NCBI RefSeq assembly: GCF_001905465.1 | Contig: NZ_LISX01000003.1 | Coordinates: 594,565 to 658,564, forward strand | DNA length: 64,000 nt | Source: Kitasatospora sp. CB01950 | GTDB lineage: Bacteria; Actinomycetota; Actinomycetes; Streptomycetales; Streptomycetaceae | Direction of reading: 5' to 3' | Shown: in pieces, positions 44,006-53,946 of the stretch | Numbering within the stretch: the stretch's first letter is position 1 | How the letters are laid out: each line of letters begins with the position of its first letter | Position numbers and translations under genes: made by a program | Notes under the pieces: generated by a model | Told to the model about the DNA's origin: nothing | Databases searched by the model: none | The model's input: the letters and a program-made list of their open reading frames with translations, nothing else

Positions 44006-44530
44006 GTGGAAGAAAACCCCGAGAACGATGTCCTGATCATCACTCCCGACGTCAAGTGCAACGGCATCCCGCCGACCCCGGCGCAGACCGAGGGCCCGTA
44101 CTACAAGCCGGCCACACCGTTCAAGACGAACTTCCGGTCCGACGTCCCGACCGGGACCCCCATGGTGCTGTCGGGCCGGGTCGTGGACCCGGACGGCAAG
44201 CCGATCGGGGGCGCTCTGCTGGACTTCTGGCAGGTCGGCGACGAGGGCGTGTACGACGAGGAGGGGTTCACCCTCCGCGGGCACCAGTTCGCCGACGAGG
44301 AGGGGAACTGGCGGCTGGAGACCGTCCTGCCGGCCGAGTACCCGGGCCGGACGCGGCACCTGCACGTGAAGGTGCAGCCGCCCGGCGGCGGCGTCCTGAC
44401 CACCATGCTGTACTTCCCCGGCGAACGCCGGAACCGGCTCGACAAGTATTTCCGCCCCGAATGCCTGATGGACGTTCAGGAAACCCCGGAGGGGTGGCAG
44501 GCGAGTTTCACCTTCATTCTGCCCTCCTGA
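44006..44530 (+). CDS. Intradiol ring-cleavage dioxygenase-family protein
   Basis: A 174-residue protein of the catechol/protocatechuate 3,4-dioxygenase fold. Iron ligands match the family: a tyrosine in QTEGPYYKP, a second in LPAEYPGRTRHLHVKV together with its two histidines. Segments GRVVDPDGKPIGGALLDFWQ and GNWRLETVLP are typical. It would open a catechol-type ring with O2, yet no aromatic pathway is seen here, so another substrate is likely. GTG at 44006 is preferred to upstream starts (43928, 43880) because third-position GC drops sharply before it. Confidence 0.82.
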   Translation: MEENPENDVLIITPDVKCNGIPPTPAQTEGPYYKPATPFKTNFRSDVPTGTPMVLSGRVVDPDGKPIGGALLDFWQVGDEGVYDEEGFTLRGHQFADEEGNWRLETVLPAEYPGRTRHLHVKVQPPGGGVLTTMLYFPGERRNRLDKYFRPECLMDVQETPEGWQASFTFILPS

Positions 44531-44612
44531 GCAATTCCGGGGCGCTGTCGGTCGTCGAACAAGGGCCGGCGCATTCTTTTCGGGAATCGCCGGCCCGGCC
44601 TCGGGAGGAATT

Positions 44613-45880
<1,268 letters not shown>

Positions 45881-45881
<1 letters not shown>

Positions 45882-46819
45882 TGACCGACATGAAGGACTA
45901 CCTGCTCGGTCTCGCCCGGCTCGTCCGCGACGAGATCACCGCCGGCCGGGCCCGGTCCGAGAACCGTGACGTCCGCGGCCACTCGCCCGGCGGCGACGCC
46001 CAGTTCGGCATCGACGACGTCGCCGAACGGGCCGTCTGGAAGTACGTCGTCGACCACGACCTGCCCGTCGCCGTGTTCTCCGAGGACCGCGGCCTGCGCA
46101 CCCACGGCCGCCACCCCGAACACCTCCTGGTGGTCGACCCCATCGACGGCACCCGGCCCGCCGTGGCCGGCCTGGAGTCCGCCACCGTGTCCGTCGCGGT
46201 CGCCCGGCTCGGCGACCGCCCCCGCATCGCGGACGTCGAACACGCCCTGCTGATGGAGTGGAAGACCGGCGCCCACCTGTACGCCGAGCGCGGCACCCCC
46301 GGGGTGGCGGCACACGGCTACGACCACCCCGTGCCCGCGCCGACCCGGACCACCGACCTCTCCCGGATGTTCTGGTCCCTGGAGTTCAACGGCCACCCCG
46401 CCCGACTGATGACCGAGGCCTACGGGCACCTCATCGACCTCTCGGCCAACACCGGCGGCGTGTTCGTCTTCAACAGCGCCACCTGGTCCATCTCGCGCCT
46501 GATCACCGGTCAGCTCGACGCGTACGTCGACATCGGCAACCGGCTGCTGCGCGACGACCCCGCGCTGCTCGGCGAGTTCCAACGGGTCGGCAACGGGCGG
46601 GTGCTGCACCTGTTCCCGTACGACATCGCCGCCGCGGTGCTGCTGGCCGAGCAGGCCGGCCTCGTCATCACCGACGCCTACGGGCAGCCGCTCGGCGACA
46701 CCGCACTCACCGAACTGGACGTCGCCAACCAGCGGTCCTGCGTGGCGGCGTCCACACCCGAACTCCACCGCAAGCTGCTGGACGGCATCGCCTGGCGAAG
46801 CTCCGGGGGGCGGGCATGA
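45881..46819 (+). CDS. Inositol monophosphatase-family protein
   Basis: A 312-residue phosphatase of the IMPase/FBPase fold. Metal-binding elements are visible: AVFSEDRG (about residue 65) and DPIDGTRPAVAG (about 88-99). The usual second-half WDxAA motif is replaced by LFPYDIAAAVLLAEQAG, keeping the aspartate. It would remove phosphate from a sugar or cyclitol phosphate, complementing the ROK kinase. Overlaps the aminotransferase stop by one base and the N-oxygenase start by four. Confidence 0.87.
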
Positions 46820-47679
46820 CGGACGACACCGAATTCCGGCAGCTGCTGGAGCGGCTCTCGGCCCGGGCCAGCAGCGACTACTACAACCCGTACACCACCT
46901 TCGACTGGCCGGCCGAACTCCCCGAGGACGAACCCTGGTTCTCGCCCGAGCTGCTGTCCGTCCACGGCACGGAGTACGTCGACCGGCTCACCCCGGACCA
47001 ACTGCGGGCACTCGGCCGCGGGGAGAGCGTCAACTTCTACAGCCTGAACGTCCACGGCATCAGGGAACTGCTCATCGAGGTGATGCGGCGGATCCACACC
47101 CCCGGCTTCGAGATCCCGTCCGAGTTCTTCCACCACTTCATCGGTGAGGAGAACGAGCACATGTGGTTCTTCGCCACGTTCTGCCTCAAGTACGGCGGAC
47201 GGATCTACCCGGAGAAGCGGCTGAAGCTGGCCGTTCCCTCCGACGACCCGGCGCGGGAGAACTTCCTGGTCTTCGCCCGCATCCTGCTGTTCGAGCAGAT
47301 CGTCGACCACTACAACGTGCGGCTGGCCGCCGACGAGCGGCTGCACCCGACCATCCGACAGCTGAACCGGATCCACCACCAGGACGAGAGCCGGCACATC
47401 GCCTTCGGGGCCCGGCTGGTCCAACTGCTCTGGGAACGGCTGCTGGAAGCCGGACTGGACGAGGCCGACCGCCGGGCCATCGGCCGGAACCTCGACGGCT
47501 ACCTGTCCGCGAGCATCGGCTCCCTCTACAACCCGGCCGTCTACCGGGACGCCGGGATTCCGGACGGACTCGCCTTCCGCAAACGCCTGCTGGACCACCC
47601 GGCGCGCCGGGCCGAGCACCGGCGGGTGCTGCGCAAGTCCAGGGACTTCCTCCGGCGGATCGGCGTCCCGGAGACATGA
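46816..47679 (+). CDS. AurF-like di-iron N-oxygenase
   Basis: A 287-residue member of the AurF/CmlI family of non-haem di-iron oxygenases, which oxidise amines to hydroxylamine, nitroso or nitro groups. Ligand motifs fit: GIRELL (E84), EENEHM (111-116), FEQIVDHY and HHQDESRHIAFG (187-197). Overall helical pattern and length fit. Position directly after an aminotransferase and a phosphatase suggests oxidation of a newly installed amine. Coupled to the preceding gene (ATGA). Oxygenation of carbon rather than nitrogen cannot be excluded. Confidence 0.85.
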   Translation: MTDDTEFRQLLERLSARASSDYYNPYTTFDWPAELPEDEPWFSPELLSVHGTEYVDRLTPDQLRALGRGESVNFYSLNVHGIRELLIEVMRRIHTPGFEIPSEFFHHFIGEENEHMWFFATFCLKYGGRIYPEKRLKLAVPSDDPARENFLVFARILLFEQIVDHYNVRLAADERLHPTIRQLNRIHHQDESRHIAFGARLVQLLWERLLEAGLDEADRRAIGRNLDGYLSASIGSLYNPAVYRDAGIPDGLAFRKRLLDHPARRAEHRRVLRKSRDFLRRIGVPET

Positions 47680-47713
47680 ACCGGCTCCGCGCCGACCCGC
47701 CCGTCCACCCGCA

Positions 47714-47757
47714 CGTTCGACTGCCGCAGGTTCGACTGCCGCAGGTTCGACCGCCGT
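47714..47757. repeat. 15-bp tandem repeat upstream of the carrier-protein ligase
   Basis: Nearly three copies of a 15-bp unit (GGTTCGACTGCCGCA) lie in the 105-bp gap between the N-oxygenase and the ligase. They may be slippage-derived, with no evident function. Confidence 0.6.
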
Positions 47758-47784
47758 CCGCTGACCGCCGTCCGGAGGAGGACG

Positions 47785-48648
47785 ATGTCCCACACCGACC
47801 GCGCCGCCCGCACCAGTTGGTCCGTCCAGGACGGCCTCGCGACGCTCGGCGGGCCCGCCACCGGCCTGCTGCGCGCGCTCGACGACGTCTTCACGGGCTG
47901 GGCGACCGCCCGCGGCGCCGAGCCGATGACGCTGCCACCCCTGCTGCCCGCCGCCGAACTCCGGAAACTGGACTACTTCCAGAACTTCCCGCACCTCGGC
48001 AGCACCGTCAGCCGGATCCGGCCCGACCGGCTCGACCAGGACAGCGCCAAGGCCGGGGCCGACCCGGTCCCCGCCCACGACCTCGCCGACGCCACCCACC
48101 TGCTGCCCTCGGCCGCCTGCTACGGAGCGTTCCTGCACCTCGCCGACAGCTCGCTGGACCGGGACGCGGCGCTGGTGACCACCGTCGCCCACTGCTACCG
48201 CAACGAGGACCACCACGACGGCCTGCGCCGGCTCTGGGGGTTCACCATGCGCGAGATCGTCTGCCTCGGCAGCCAGGACGCCGTCCGCGCGCACCTGGAC
48301 CACCACCGGACGGAGGTGGCCGCCTTCGCCGACCGCCTCGGCATCGAACTGCACCGCGCCCCGGCCAGTGACCCCTTCTTCCGGCGCGACAGCCCGCGCG
48401 CCGTGCTGCAGGTCCTCGCGCCGGTCAAGGAGGAGTTCCTCGCCCCGGACGGCACCGCGGTGGCCTCGCTCAACAACCACCGCAACTTCTTCGGGGAGCG
48501 CTGCGCGATCCGGCACGACGGCAGGCCCGCCTTCACCGGGTGCGTCGCCTTCGGACTGGAACGCTGGCTGCACGTCCTGGACCTGCGCTTCGACGGTGAC
48601 CTCGCCGCCGCCCGGGACGCGGTGGTCGAGGCCGGAGCGCCGCAGTGA
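47785..48648 (+). CDS. Amino acid:[carrier protein] ligase (truncated seryl-tRNA synthetase homologue)
   Basis: A 287-residue protein with the catalytic core of class II seryl-tRNA synthetase but without its N-terminal tRNA-binding coiled coil. Core segments are CYRNEDHHDGLRRLWGFTMREIVCLGS (motif 2) and GCVAFGLERWLHVL (motif 3). Homologues in Bradyrhizobium and others activate glycine or alanine and load it onto the phosphopantetheine of a small carrier protein rather than tRNA. A carrier protein gene lies two genes downstream, an ideal partner. ATG has GGAGGAGGACG upstream. Confidence 0.88.
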   Translation: MSHTDRAARTSWSVQDGLATLGGPATGLLRALDDVFTGWATARGAEPMTLPPLLPAAELRKLDYFQNFPHLGSTVSRIRPDRLDQDSAKAGADPVPAHDLADATHLLPSAACYGAFLHLADSSLDRDAALVTTVAHCYRNEDHHDGLRRLWGFTMREIVCLGSQDAVRAHLDHHRTEVAAFADRLGIELHRAPASDPFFRRDSPRAVLQVLAPVKEEFLAPDGTAVASLNNHRNFFGERCAIRHDGRPAFTGCVAFGLERWLHVLDLRFDGDLAAARDAVVEAGAPQ

Positions 48649-49712
48649 CCGGGCCGGTGCCGCGCCCGACCCGGCTGGAGCGGCGCCTCGGGGTGACCCT
48701 GCCCCTGCTCCAGGCCGGCATGGGCGGCGTCGCCGGGCCCGAGCTGTGCGGCGCCGTCTCCCGGGCGGGCGCCGGCGGCGTCCTCGGCCTCTACAAGGAA
48801 CCACCCGAACAGGTTCGCCGACTGATCGCCGACACGGCCGCGCGAACGGACCGGCCGTTCGGCATCAACCTGGTGCCCGAGGTACTGGCCCCCGACCGGT
48901 GCCGGGCCCAACTCGACGCGGCCCTCGGCGTCCTGCCGGAGCGGGCGTTCGTGACGTTCTACGGGCTGCCCGCACCGGACCTGCCGGCGGCGGTCGTCCG
49001 GGCAGGCCTGCCGGTGGTGGTCCAGGTCGGCACCACGCACGCCGCCGGCCGGGCCCTCGACGCGGGCGCCGACGTCGTCGTGCTCCAGGGCGTCGAGGCG
49101 GGCGGGCACCTGCTCGGCGCCCTGCCCGCCCTGCCACTGCTGCGGGCCGTCCGCCGGGACCACCCCGATGCCGTCCTCGCCGTCGCGGGCGGCATCGCCA
49201 CCGGCGCCGACCTCGCCCGGGCGGTCGCCGAGGGCGCCGACGGGGCGATGGTCGGCACCCTCTTCGCCGCGGCCCGGGAATCCGAGGCGCACCCGGAATT
49301 CAAACGGCGGATCGTCGCGGCCGGGGCCTCGGACACCGTGGTGACGACGGTCTTCGACATCGGCTGGCCGAACCGGCCCCACCGGGTCCTGCGCAACGCG
49401 CTGACCGCGCCCGGCCCCCGGCGGTCGGCCCGGTTCATCGCCACCGCCACCGCCCCCGGCGGCCGACGACTGCCCGTCCCCCGGTACAGCGCCGTCGTAC
49501 CGTCCGTCCGCACCGAGGGCCGGATCGAGGACATGGCGATGTACTGCGGCGACTCCTGCGAACGGATCACCGCCACCGAATCCGCCGCGGACCTGGTGGA
49601 ACGCATCCGCGCCGACTACGGACGCGCGCTGCACGAGACCCGCCCCGAGCGGGCCGATCACGCCGGTCACGTCGATCACGTCGATCACGAAGGAGAGTGC
49701 CACGGTGAATGA
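48645..49712 (+). CDS. Nitronate monooxygenase-like flavoprotein
   Basis: A 355-residue FMN-binding TIM barrel of the NMO/2-nitropropane dioxygenase family. Visible are PLLQAGMGGVAGPELCGAVS, the VLQGVEAGGHLLG loop with the family histidine, and AVAGGIATGADLARAVAEGADGAMVGTLF, the FMN phosphate site. NMO enzymes oxidise nitronates to carbonyl plus nitrite; FabK/PfaD relatives reduce enoyl groups. Beside an N-oxygenase, a role on an N-oxidised intermediate is attractive but inferred. Coupled at both ends (GTGA; eight-base overlap with the ACP gene). Confidence 0.84.
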   Translation: MTGPVPRPTRLERRLGVTLPLLQAGMGGVAGPELCGAVSRAGAGGVLGLYKEPPEQVRRLIADTAARTDRPFGINLVPEVLAPDRCRAQLDAALGVLPERAFVTFYGLPAPDLPAAVVRAGLPVVVQVGTTHAAGRALDAGADVVVLQGVEAGGHLLGALPALPLLRAVRRDHPDAVLAVAGGIATGADLARAVAEGADGAMVGTLFAAARESEAHPEFKRRIVAAGASDTVVTTVFDIGWPNRPHRVLRNALTAPGPRRSARFIATATAPGGRRLPVPRYSAVVPSVRTEGRIEDMAMYCGDSCERITATESAADLVERIRADYGRALHETRPERADHAGHVDHVDHEGECHGE

Positions 49713-49950
49713 CTCCCTCAAGCCGGTGGTCGACTGGCTGCGCGCCCGCAACCCGGCACTCGGCGAGATCCCCGCCGACCTCGACCTGATCGAGAACCGG
49801 ATCATCGACTCCCTCGCCTTCATGGAGTTCATCCTGTTCCTGGAAGACCTCGTCGGCCGGGAACTGGACGTCGCCGAGCTGAGCGCCGACCAGTTCCGCA
49901 CGCTGCACGCCATCGAGGACAACTTCCTGGCAGGAGAAGGGAGTTACTGA
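49705..49950 (+). CDS. Acyl/aminoacyl carrier protein
   Basis: An 81-residue four-helix carrier protein. The phosphopantetheine site is S36 in RIIDSLAFMEF. The acidic helices typical of carrier proteins are present. No KS, NRPS or fatty acid gene is in this cluster, so the likely cargo is the amino acid activated by the ligase two genes upstream. It overlaps the flavoprotein gene by eight bases and the MOSC gene starts directly after its stop. Confidence 0.92.
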   Translation: MNDSLKPVVDWLRARNPALGEIPADLDLIENRIIDSLAFMEFILFLEDLVGRELDVAELSADQFRTLHAIEDNFLAGEGSY

Positions 49951-50439
49951 ATGTGGCAGGGCACGGCGGTCTCGCTCCACCTCGCGCCGACGCACGGCGC
50001 ACCCCTCGTCGAGGTGCGGGAAGCCGTCGCAGTCACCGGCCGCGGCCTGGAAGGCGACCGCTACTTCCAGGACCGCCCCGGCGACGCGCAACTCCGACGG
50101 GCTCCCGGCCGAGCCTCCCGCGTCTGCGAGATCTCCCTCCTCGACATCGACGCCCTGGCAGCGCTGGAACGCGAGCACCGCATCCGCCTCACCCACTCCG
50201 AGGCACGCCGGAACGTGGTGTGCCGCGGGGTTCCGCTGACCGAACTCGTGGGCCTCGAGTTCACCGTCGGAGACCGCGTGCGCCTGCTCGGCATCGCGCT
50301 CAGCGAACCCTGCGCCCGGCTCGAACAGCTCACCAGACCCGGCGTCCTGCGCGGACTCCTCCACCGCGGCGGCCTGCGCGCCCGCATCGTCGAAGGCGGC
50401 ACCCTCCGCACCGGCGACCCGATCCGGCCCGGAATCTGA
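49951..50439 (+). CDS. MOSC-domain protein
   Basis: A 162-residue single MOSC domain, the sulphur-carrier/molybdenum-cofactor-binding fold also found in mARC, YcbX and YiiM. The GLEGDRYF opening, ISLLDIDAL, ARRNVVCRGVPL and the late EPCARLEQL segment with a cysteine fit the family. YiiM and mARC reduce N-hydroxylated compounds, an interesting match to the N-oxygenase here. It is the last gene of the cluster, immediately after the carrier protein. Confidence 0.88.
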   Translation: MWQGTAVSLHLAPTHGAPLVEVREAVAVTGRGLEGDRYFQDRPGDAQLRRAPGRASRVCEISLLDIDALAALEREHRIRLTHSEARRNVVCRGVPLTELVGLEFTVGDRVRLLGIALSEPCARLEQLTRPGVLRGLLHRGGLRARIVEGGTLRTGDPIRPGI

Positions 50440-50583
50440 CGTCGCGCGTGTCAGGCGGCATAACCGCAGTCCAGAGTCGGTTTCCGCGCGCCTTGAGAGC
50501 GACGTTCGGCAGCTCCGGCGCGGGCCTTGCCGACGACCGGCGGGTCGGTGCTCGTCCTGCAACGTCTCCGCCCAGGGCGACCC

Positions 50584-50880
50584 ATGCCCGACCGAATCTT
50601 CGCATCGGCCGAACAACGCGCCCGGTTGGGCCGGATCGGCGCCCGGACCGCGCAGCGGGCCAACGACATCTGGGGCCGCGGCGCCCAGCTCGGCGGGAAG
50701 ATCGAGCAGGTGCCGGGCCGGGCAGACCTCGTGACCGCCCAGCCGGGGAAGGCGACCGGCACCCTCGCCGGCCCGTCGACGCGCCCGGCCCGCGAACTCA
50801 TCGGGCCCTGCCGCGAGCGGCGGGAGGTCGAAGCCGCAGGCGGAGGCGGAAGGGCCAGCAGTCGCGGCCGACTGCGATGA
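50584..50880 (+). CDS. Possible small hypothetical protein
   Basis: A 98-codon frame with high third-position GC in its first two thirds and AGGG seven bases before the ATG. The product is basic and helical at the start (SAEQRARLGRIGARTAQRAND) with a low-complexity Gly/Arg end. No family is recognised; it may be a gene remnant or chance frame in the 506-bp gap (50440-50945), which otherwise shows no gene. Confidence 0.3.
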   Translation: MPDRIFASAEQRARLGRIGARTAQRANDIWGRGAQLGGKIEQVPGRADLVTAQPGKATGTLAGPSTRPARELIGPCRERREVEAAGGGGRASSRGRLR

Positions 50881-50945
50881 GTCATAGCGTGATGACCCGG
50901 TGTAGCCGGATCATCATGGCTCGATGGCGACGAAATGAGGAACCC

Positions 50946-51632
50946 ATGGCCAGCAAGGCCAGCATCGTTTTCGCCCACGGACTCTGGGCCGACGGGTCGT
51001 GCTTCAACAAGCTCGTCCCCGCGCTCCATGCCGAGGGGCACGCGGTCTCCAGCTCGCAGCACGGCCTCGACTCGCTCGAAGGCGACGTCGCGTGCGTCAC
51101 CCGCTCCATCGACTACGTGCCCGGCCCGGTCGTGCTCGTCGGTCACTCCTACGGCGGGACCCTGATCACCAAGGCCGGCGTTCACGACCGCGTGGGCGCA
51201 CTGGTCTACATCGCCGCGCTGGGCCCGGACGAGGACGAGACCTCGCAGGACCAGCAGAACAAGTTCCCCCGTACGCCCGTGTTCGATCACATCGACGTCT
51301 CCCACGGCCGGATCTGGCTCAAGGAGTCGGGTACCGGCGACTTCTGCGGCGATCTGCCGCCGGCCGAGCAGAAGCTCGTCCGGGCCGTGGGCGCCGTGCC
51401 GGTCCCCGACCTGTTCGACCAGCAGGTGCCCGGCACCGCCTGGCGCACCAAGCCGAGCTGGTGCATCGTCGCGAACAACGACCGGACGGTGCACCCGGAC
51501 CTGGAGCGGGCCTCCGCCGAACGGATGGGCGCCAAGACCCATGCCGTCGACAGCAGCCACGTGCCGATGCTCTCGCAGCCGGCCTTCGTCCTCGACGTCA
51601 TCCGCGACGCCGCGAAGTCCCTCGAAGCGTAG
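50946..51632 (+). CDS. Alpha/beta hydrolase (esterase-like)
   Basis: A 228-residue alpha/beta hydrolase of the small salicylate-esterase-like group common in actinomycetes. The oxyanion segment FAHGLWADGS, nucleophile S68 in VGHSYGG, and the catalytic histidine in DSSHVPML are present. The substrate is unknown. ATG has GAGGA upstream. It ends in a strong bidirectional terminator and is not obviously part of the upstream cluster. Confidence 0.88.
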   Translation: MASKASIVFAHGLWADGSCFNKLVPALHAEGHAVSSSQHGLDSLEGDVACVTRSIDYVPGPVVLVGHSYGGTLITKAGVHDRVGALVYIAALGPDEDETSQDQQNKFPRTPVFDHIDVSHGRIWLKESGTGDFCGDLPPAEQKLVRAVGAVPVPDLFDQQVPGTAWRTKPSWCIVANNDRTVHPDLERASAERMGAKTHAVDSSHVPMLSQPAFVLDVIRDAAKSLEA

Positions 51633-51649
51633 ACGTCGGCGGGAGTCGG

Positions 51650-51680
51650 AGGTGCCCGACCGTGACACGGTCGGGCACCT
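51650..51680. terminator. Strong bidirectional terminator
   Basis: Perfect 13-bp arms (51650-51662 and 51668-51680) with a 5-base loop between the convergent hydrolase and SnoaL-like genes. Confidence 0.85.
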
Positions 51681-51701
51681 CTCCGTTCCTTTCGGGGGCG
51701 G

Positions 51702-52154
51702 TCAGGGGGTCGTGACGGCGGAGGCGAAGTCGGGGTGCACGCCGAGTTGGGCGAGCATGACGCTGACCCCGACGTAGCAGTTGAACTCCTTGACCTTCCC
51801 GCCTTCCACGTACCAGAAATCGGCGGTGGGGATGCTGAGCCGGGCGCCGCCTGCGTGGACGGTGCCGGCGGGCGTCTCGAAGGGGCCGGTGACGGTGCCC
51901 TCGATCGTCAGCTCGACGGCGACCACGTCGCCCATGACGTGGAGCCGGTGCAGTTCGCGGTGGATGTCGGGTGCCAGGGCGCCCATGAAGACGACCTGGT
52001 CGCCGAGGTGTGCACCGCGGTAGCTCTCGCCTGCGACGACATTGTTGAACACCCCGTCCGCAGCGAACAGGTCGATGAAGCCCTGCACGTCGAGGACGGG
52101 GCCTTCTGCTGCGTGATAGGCGGCCCGGACCACGGCCTCCGTGTCGGTGGTCAT
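51702..52154 (-). CDS. SnoaL-like/NTF2-fold protein
   Basis: A 150-residue cone-shaped NTF2-fold protein: an N-terminal helix (VVRAAYHAAEGPVLDVQGFIDLFAADG) and strands with FWYVEGGKVKEFNCYV near the end. Members range from polyketide cyclases and epoxide hydrolases to non-catalytic binding proteins, so no reaction is assigned. It faces the alpha/beta hydrolase across a terminator. Confidence 0.8.
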   Translation of the reverse strand: MTTDTEAVVRAAYHAAEGPVLDVQGFIDLFAADGVFNNVVAGESYRGAHLGDQVVFMGALAPDIHRELHRLHVMGDVVAVELTIEGTVTGPFETPAGTVHAGGARLSIPTADFWYVEGGKVKEFNCYVGVSVMLAQLGVHPDFASAVTTP

Positions 52155-52260
52155 CGCGCTTCCCCTTCCGAAGGCGGCAACTTGCGCCGGTTGTCAAACG
52201 ATTGATTGAGTTTCTCGGTGCTCGGCGTCCGGTCCGTGCCCTGGTCCACAGCGCGGCCGG

Positions 52261-52437
52261 CCGAGGCTGGGTGGGGACGATGGTGGCGGTGTCGGCCTCC
52301 AACGCCGCCGTGAACTCCCGCTCCAGCTCCTCGGTGGTCCGCACGTCGACGGCGCGGCAGCCGAAGCTGCGGGCGAGGGAGGGGATGTCCAGGCCGGGCA
52401 GGTCGACGCCGTCGCTTTCGCCCGGGGATGCGGGGCG
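52261..52437 (-). pseudogene. C-terminal remnant of a thiamine-diphosphate-dependent decarboxylase
   Basis: A 59-codon stretch reads VDLPGLDIPSLARSFGCRAV...TTEELEREFTAALEADTATIVP, matching the end of benzoylformate decarboxylase/acetolactate-synthase-like enzymes. The first 450 or so residues are missing. It follows in the same frame directly after the TGA of the SnoaL-like gene upstream, so a deletion seems to have joined the two. The remaining gap to 52154 holds no gene. Confidence 0.65.
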
Positions 52438-52905
52438 TCAGGGCTTGCAGGGGCGGGTCTCGGTCCAGTCGACCAGCAGGCGGCGTTCGGCGAAGAGCCA
52501 GTCGCCGTCCTGTTTGACGAACCGGTCGAGGTAGCGGATGGACGCGATCATGATCGTGCGCTCGTCGTCCGGGCCGGACGAGACGTGGTGCGCCAGGCAG
52601 TAGGTCTCGCCCTCGGCCCGGTCGCCGTCGAGGGCGACGGTGCTCTGGCCGTTGAAGTGGGTGGTGGCCCGGTACTGGTCGAGGTCGGCGAAGACCGGCG
52701 CGAGGGCGGCGCGTCCGTGCAGCTCCTGGGTCGGTTCGGCGGCAGTGGCGTCCAGGTGGACCAGGAAGCGGCTGTCCTCGGTGAACAGGGCCAGCTGGCC
52801 CTCGGCGTCCCGGCGGTCCGCGCAGTGCGCGTAGGCGTCGACCAGCCGGCGGATGGCCAGCCGGTCCGCGGCCTCCGAAGGTGGGACGGCATCGGGGGAG
52901 GACAC
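52438..52905 (-). CDS. SnoaL-like/NTF2-fold protein
   Basis: A 155-residue NTF2-fold protein with RLVDAYAHCADRRDAEGQLALFTEDSRFLVHL and a conserved RYLDRFVKQDGDWLFAERRLLVDW end. The HCADRRD-type segment resembles ring-hydroxylating-dioxygenase small-subunit-like SnoaL_4 proteins. The GTG at 52905 follows GGAGCCGAT; upstream frame to 53034 lacks a start signal. Immediately past its stop lies the decarboxylase remnant, in frame. Confidence 0.78.
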   Translation of the reverse strand: MSSPDAVPPSEAADRLAIRRLVDAYAHCADRRDAEGQLALFTEDSRFLVHLDATAAEPTQELHGRAALAPVFADLDQYRATTHFNGQSTVALDGDRAEGETYCLAHHVSSGPDDERTIMIASIRYLDRFVKQDGDWLFAERRLLVDWTETRPCKP

Positions 52906-53030
52906 ATCGGCTCCGATCCTTCGCACTGCCTGACCCCAGCAGGACAGCACCGGCCCCGGAAGCCCCGCAACCGGACGAACCGGACGCCGCCGGTGACCTG
53001 CGAACCTTCCCACCGCCGAGCGGCACCGGG

Positions 53031-53927
53031 TCACACGCTCCGAGCGGCCGGGTGCGGTGTGCTGCTGCGGGCGGAGCGGCCGGGCTCCGCGAGCATGGCG
53101 CGGAAGGCCGTGGCCACGGCGTCGGGGCGTTCCTGCATGGCGACGTGGCCGACGTCGGGCAGGGTGAGGAGCCGGGCGTCGCGGAAGGCCGCGTAGGCCC
53201 GGGCGGCGGTACGGAAGGCGACGAGACGGTCGTCGCGGCCGTAGACGAGCAAGGTCGGGGCGGTGACCAGGCGGGCCTGCTGCCAGGCCGACGCCTGCGC
53301 CGGAAGCGGGAGGTGGGCCCGGACGAGGGCGCGCACGCCTTCGGCCAACATGCCGGATGCGTAGGGGAGTTCGGCGCGGCGCAGGCGTTCGCGCTGCTCC
53401 GTCGCCCGCTGAGCGGCGCCGACTCGCGACGGGTCGGCGTAGATCAGGCCGTAGAGGTCGTCGAGCTGCCGCGCGGGGCTCCGGGCCGACTGCTGCCGGG
53501 CGTACAGGCGGGGTGCGCCCGGCAGGGCGAGCAGGGCGACCCGCAGGGCCCGGAGCGGCGGGAGAGCGGGCAGGGCCGGCGAGATCAGGGTCAACGTGGC
53601 GACCAGCTCCGGACGGTGGGCGGCGAGGTGGAGGGCGGCCAGAGCGCCGAGGGAGTTGCCGACCAGGTGGACGCGGCGGTGCCCGGTGCGGTCGAGGTGA
53701 CGGGCGACGGCCGAGGCCTGACGTCGGACGGTGACGAGGCCGTCGGGCGGGGGAGCGGAGCGGCCGAAGCCGGGCAGGTCGAGTGCCAGGCAGTGCACCG
53801 ACGGCCGGAGACGGTCGACCAGCGCGGCCCAGTTGTGGGTCCAGCCGCCCAGCCCGTGCAGGAGGACGGCGGTGTCGGCGTCCGGGCGGGTGCCGGGGGC
53901 GTAGTCGGCGGCGAGCGGCTGGTGCAT
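53031..53927 (-). CDS. Alpha/beta hydrolase
   Basis: A 298-residue hydrolase with LLHGLGGWTHNWAALVDRL, nucleophile in VGNSLGALAALH, acid region YGRDDRLV and histidine in DVGHVAMQERP. It is the last of a three-gene operon with a fatty acid desaturase and a glycosyltransferase; its start is 20 bp after the glycosyltransferase stop. It may be a lipase/esterase or an acyl hydrolase acting on membrane or exported lipid. The substrate is inferred only from neighbours. Confidence 0.86.
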   Translation of the reverse strand: MHQPLAADYAPGTRPDADTAVLLHGLGGWTHNWAALVDRLRPSVHCLALDLPGFGRSAPPPDGLVTVRRQASAVARHLDRTGHRRVHLVGNSLGALAALHLAAHRPELVATLTLISPALPALPPLRALRVALLALPGAPRLYARQQSARSPARQLDDLYGLIYADPSRVGAAQRATEQRERLRRAELPYASGMLAEGVRALVRAHLPLPAQASAWQQARLVTAPTLLVYGRDDRLVAFRTAARAYAAFRDARLLTLPDVGHVAMQERPDAVATAFRAMLAEPGRSARSSTPHPAARSV

Positions 53928-53946
53928 GACGGTCCGTTCCGTGGTG

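Noticed and set aside
48645..49712. Trans-acting enoyl reductase of a polyketide pathway
   Set aside because: No PKS genes are in this cluster, and the EAGGH loop with neighbouring N-oxygenase fits an NMO-like role better; not fully excluded.
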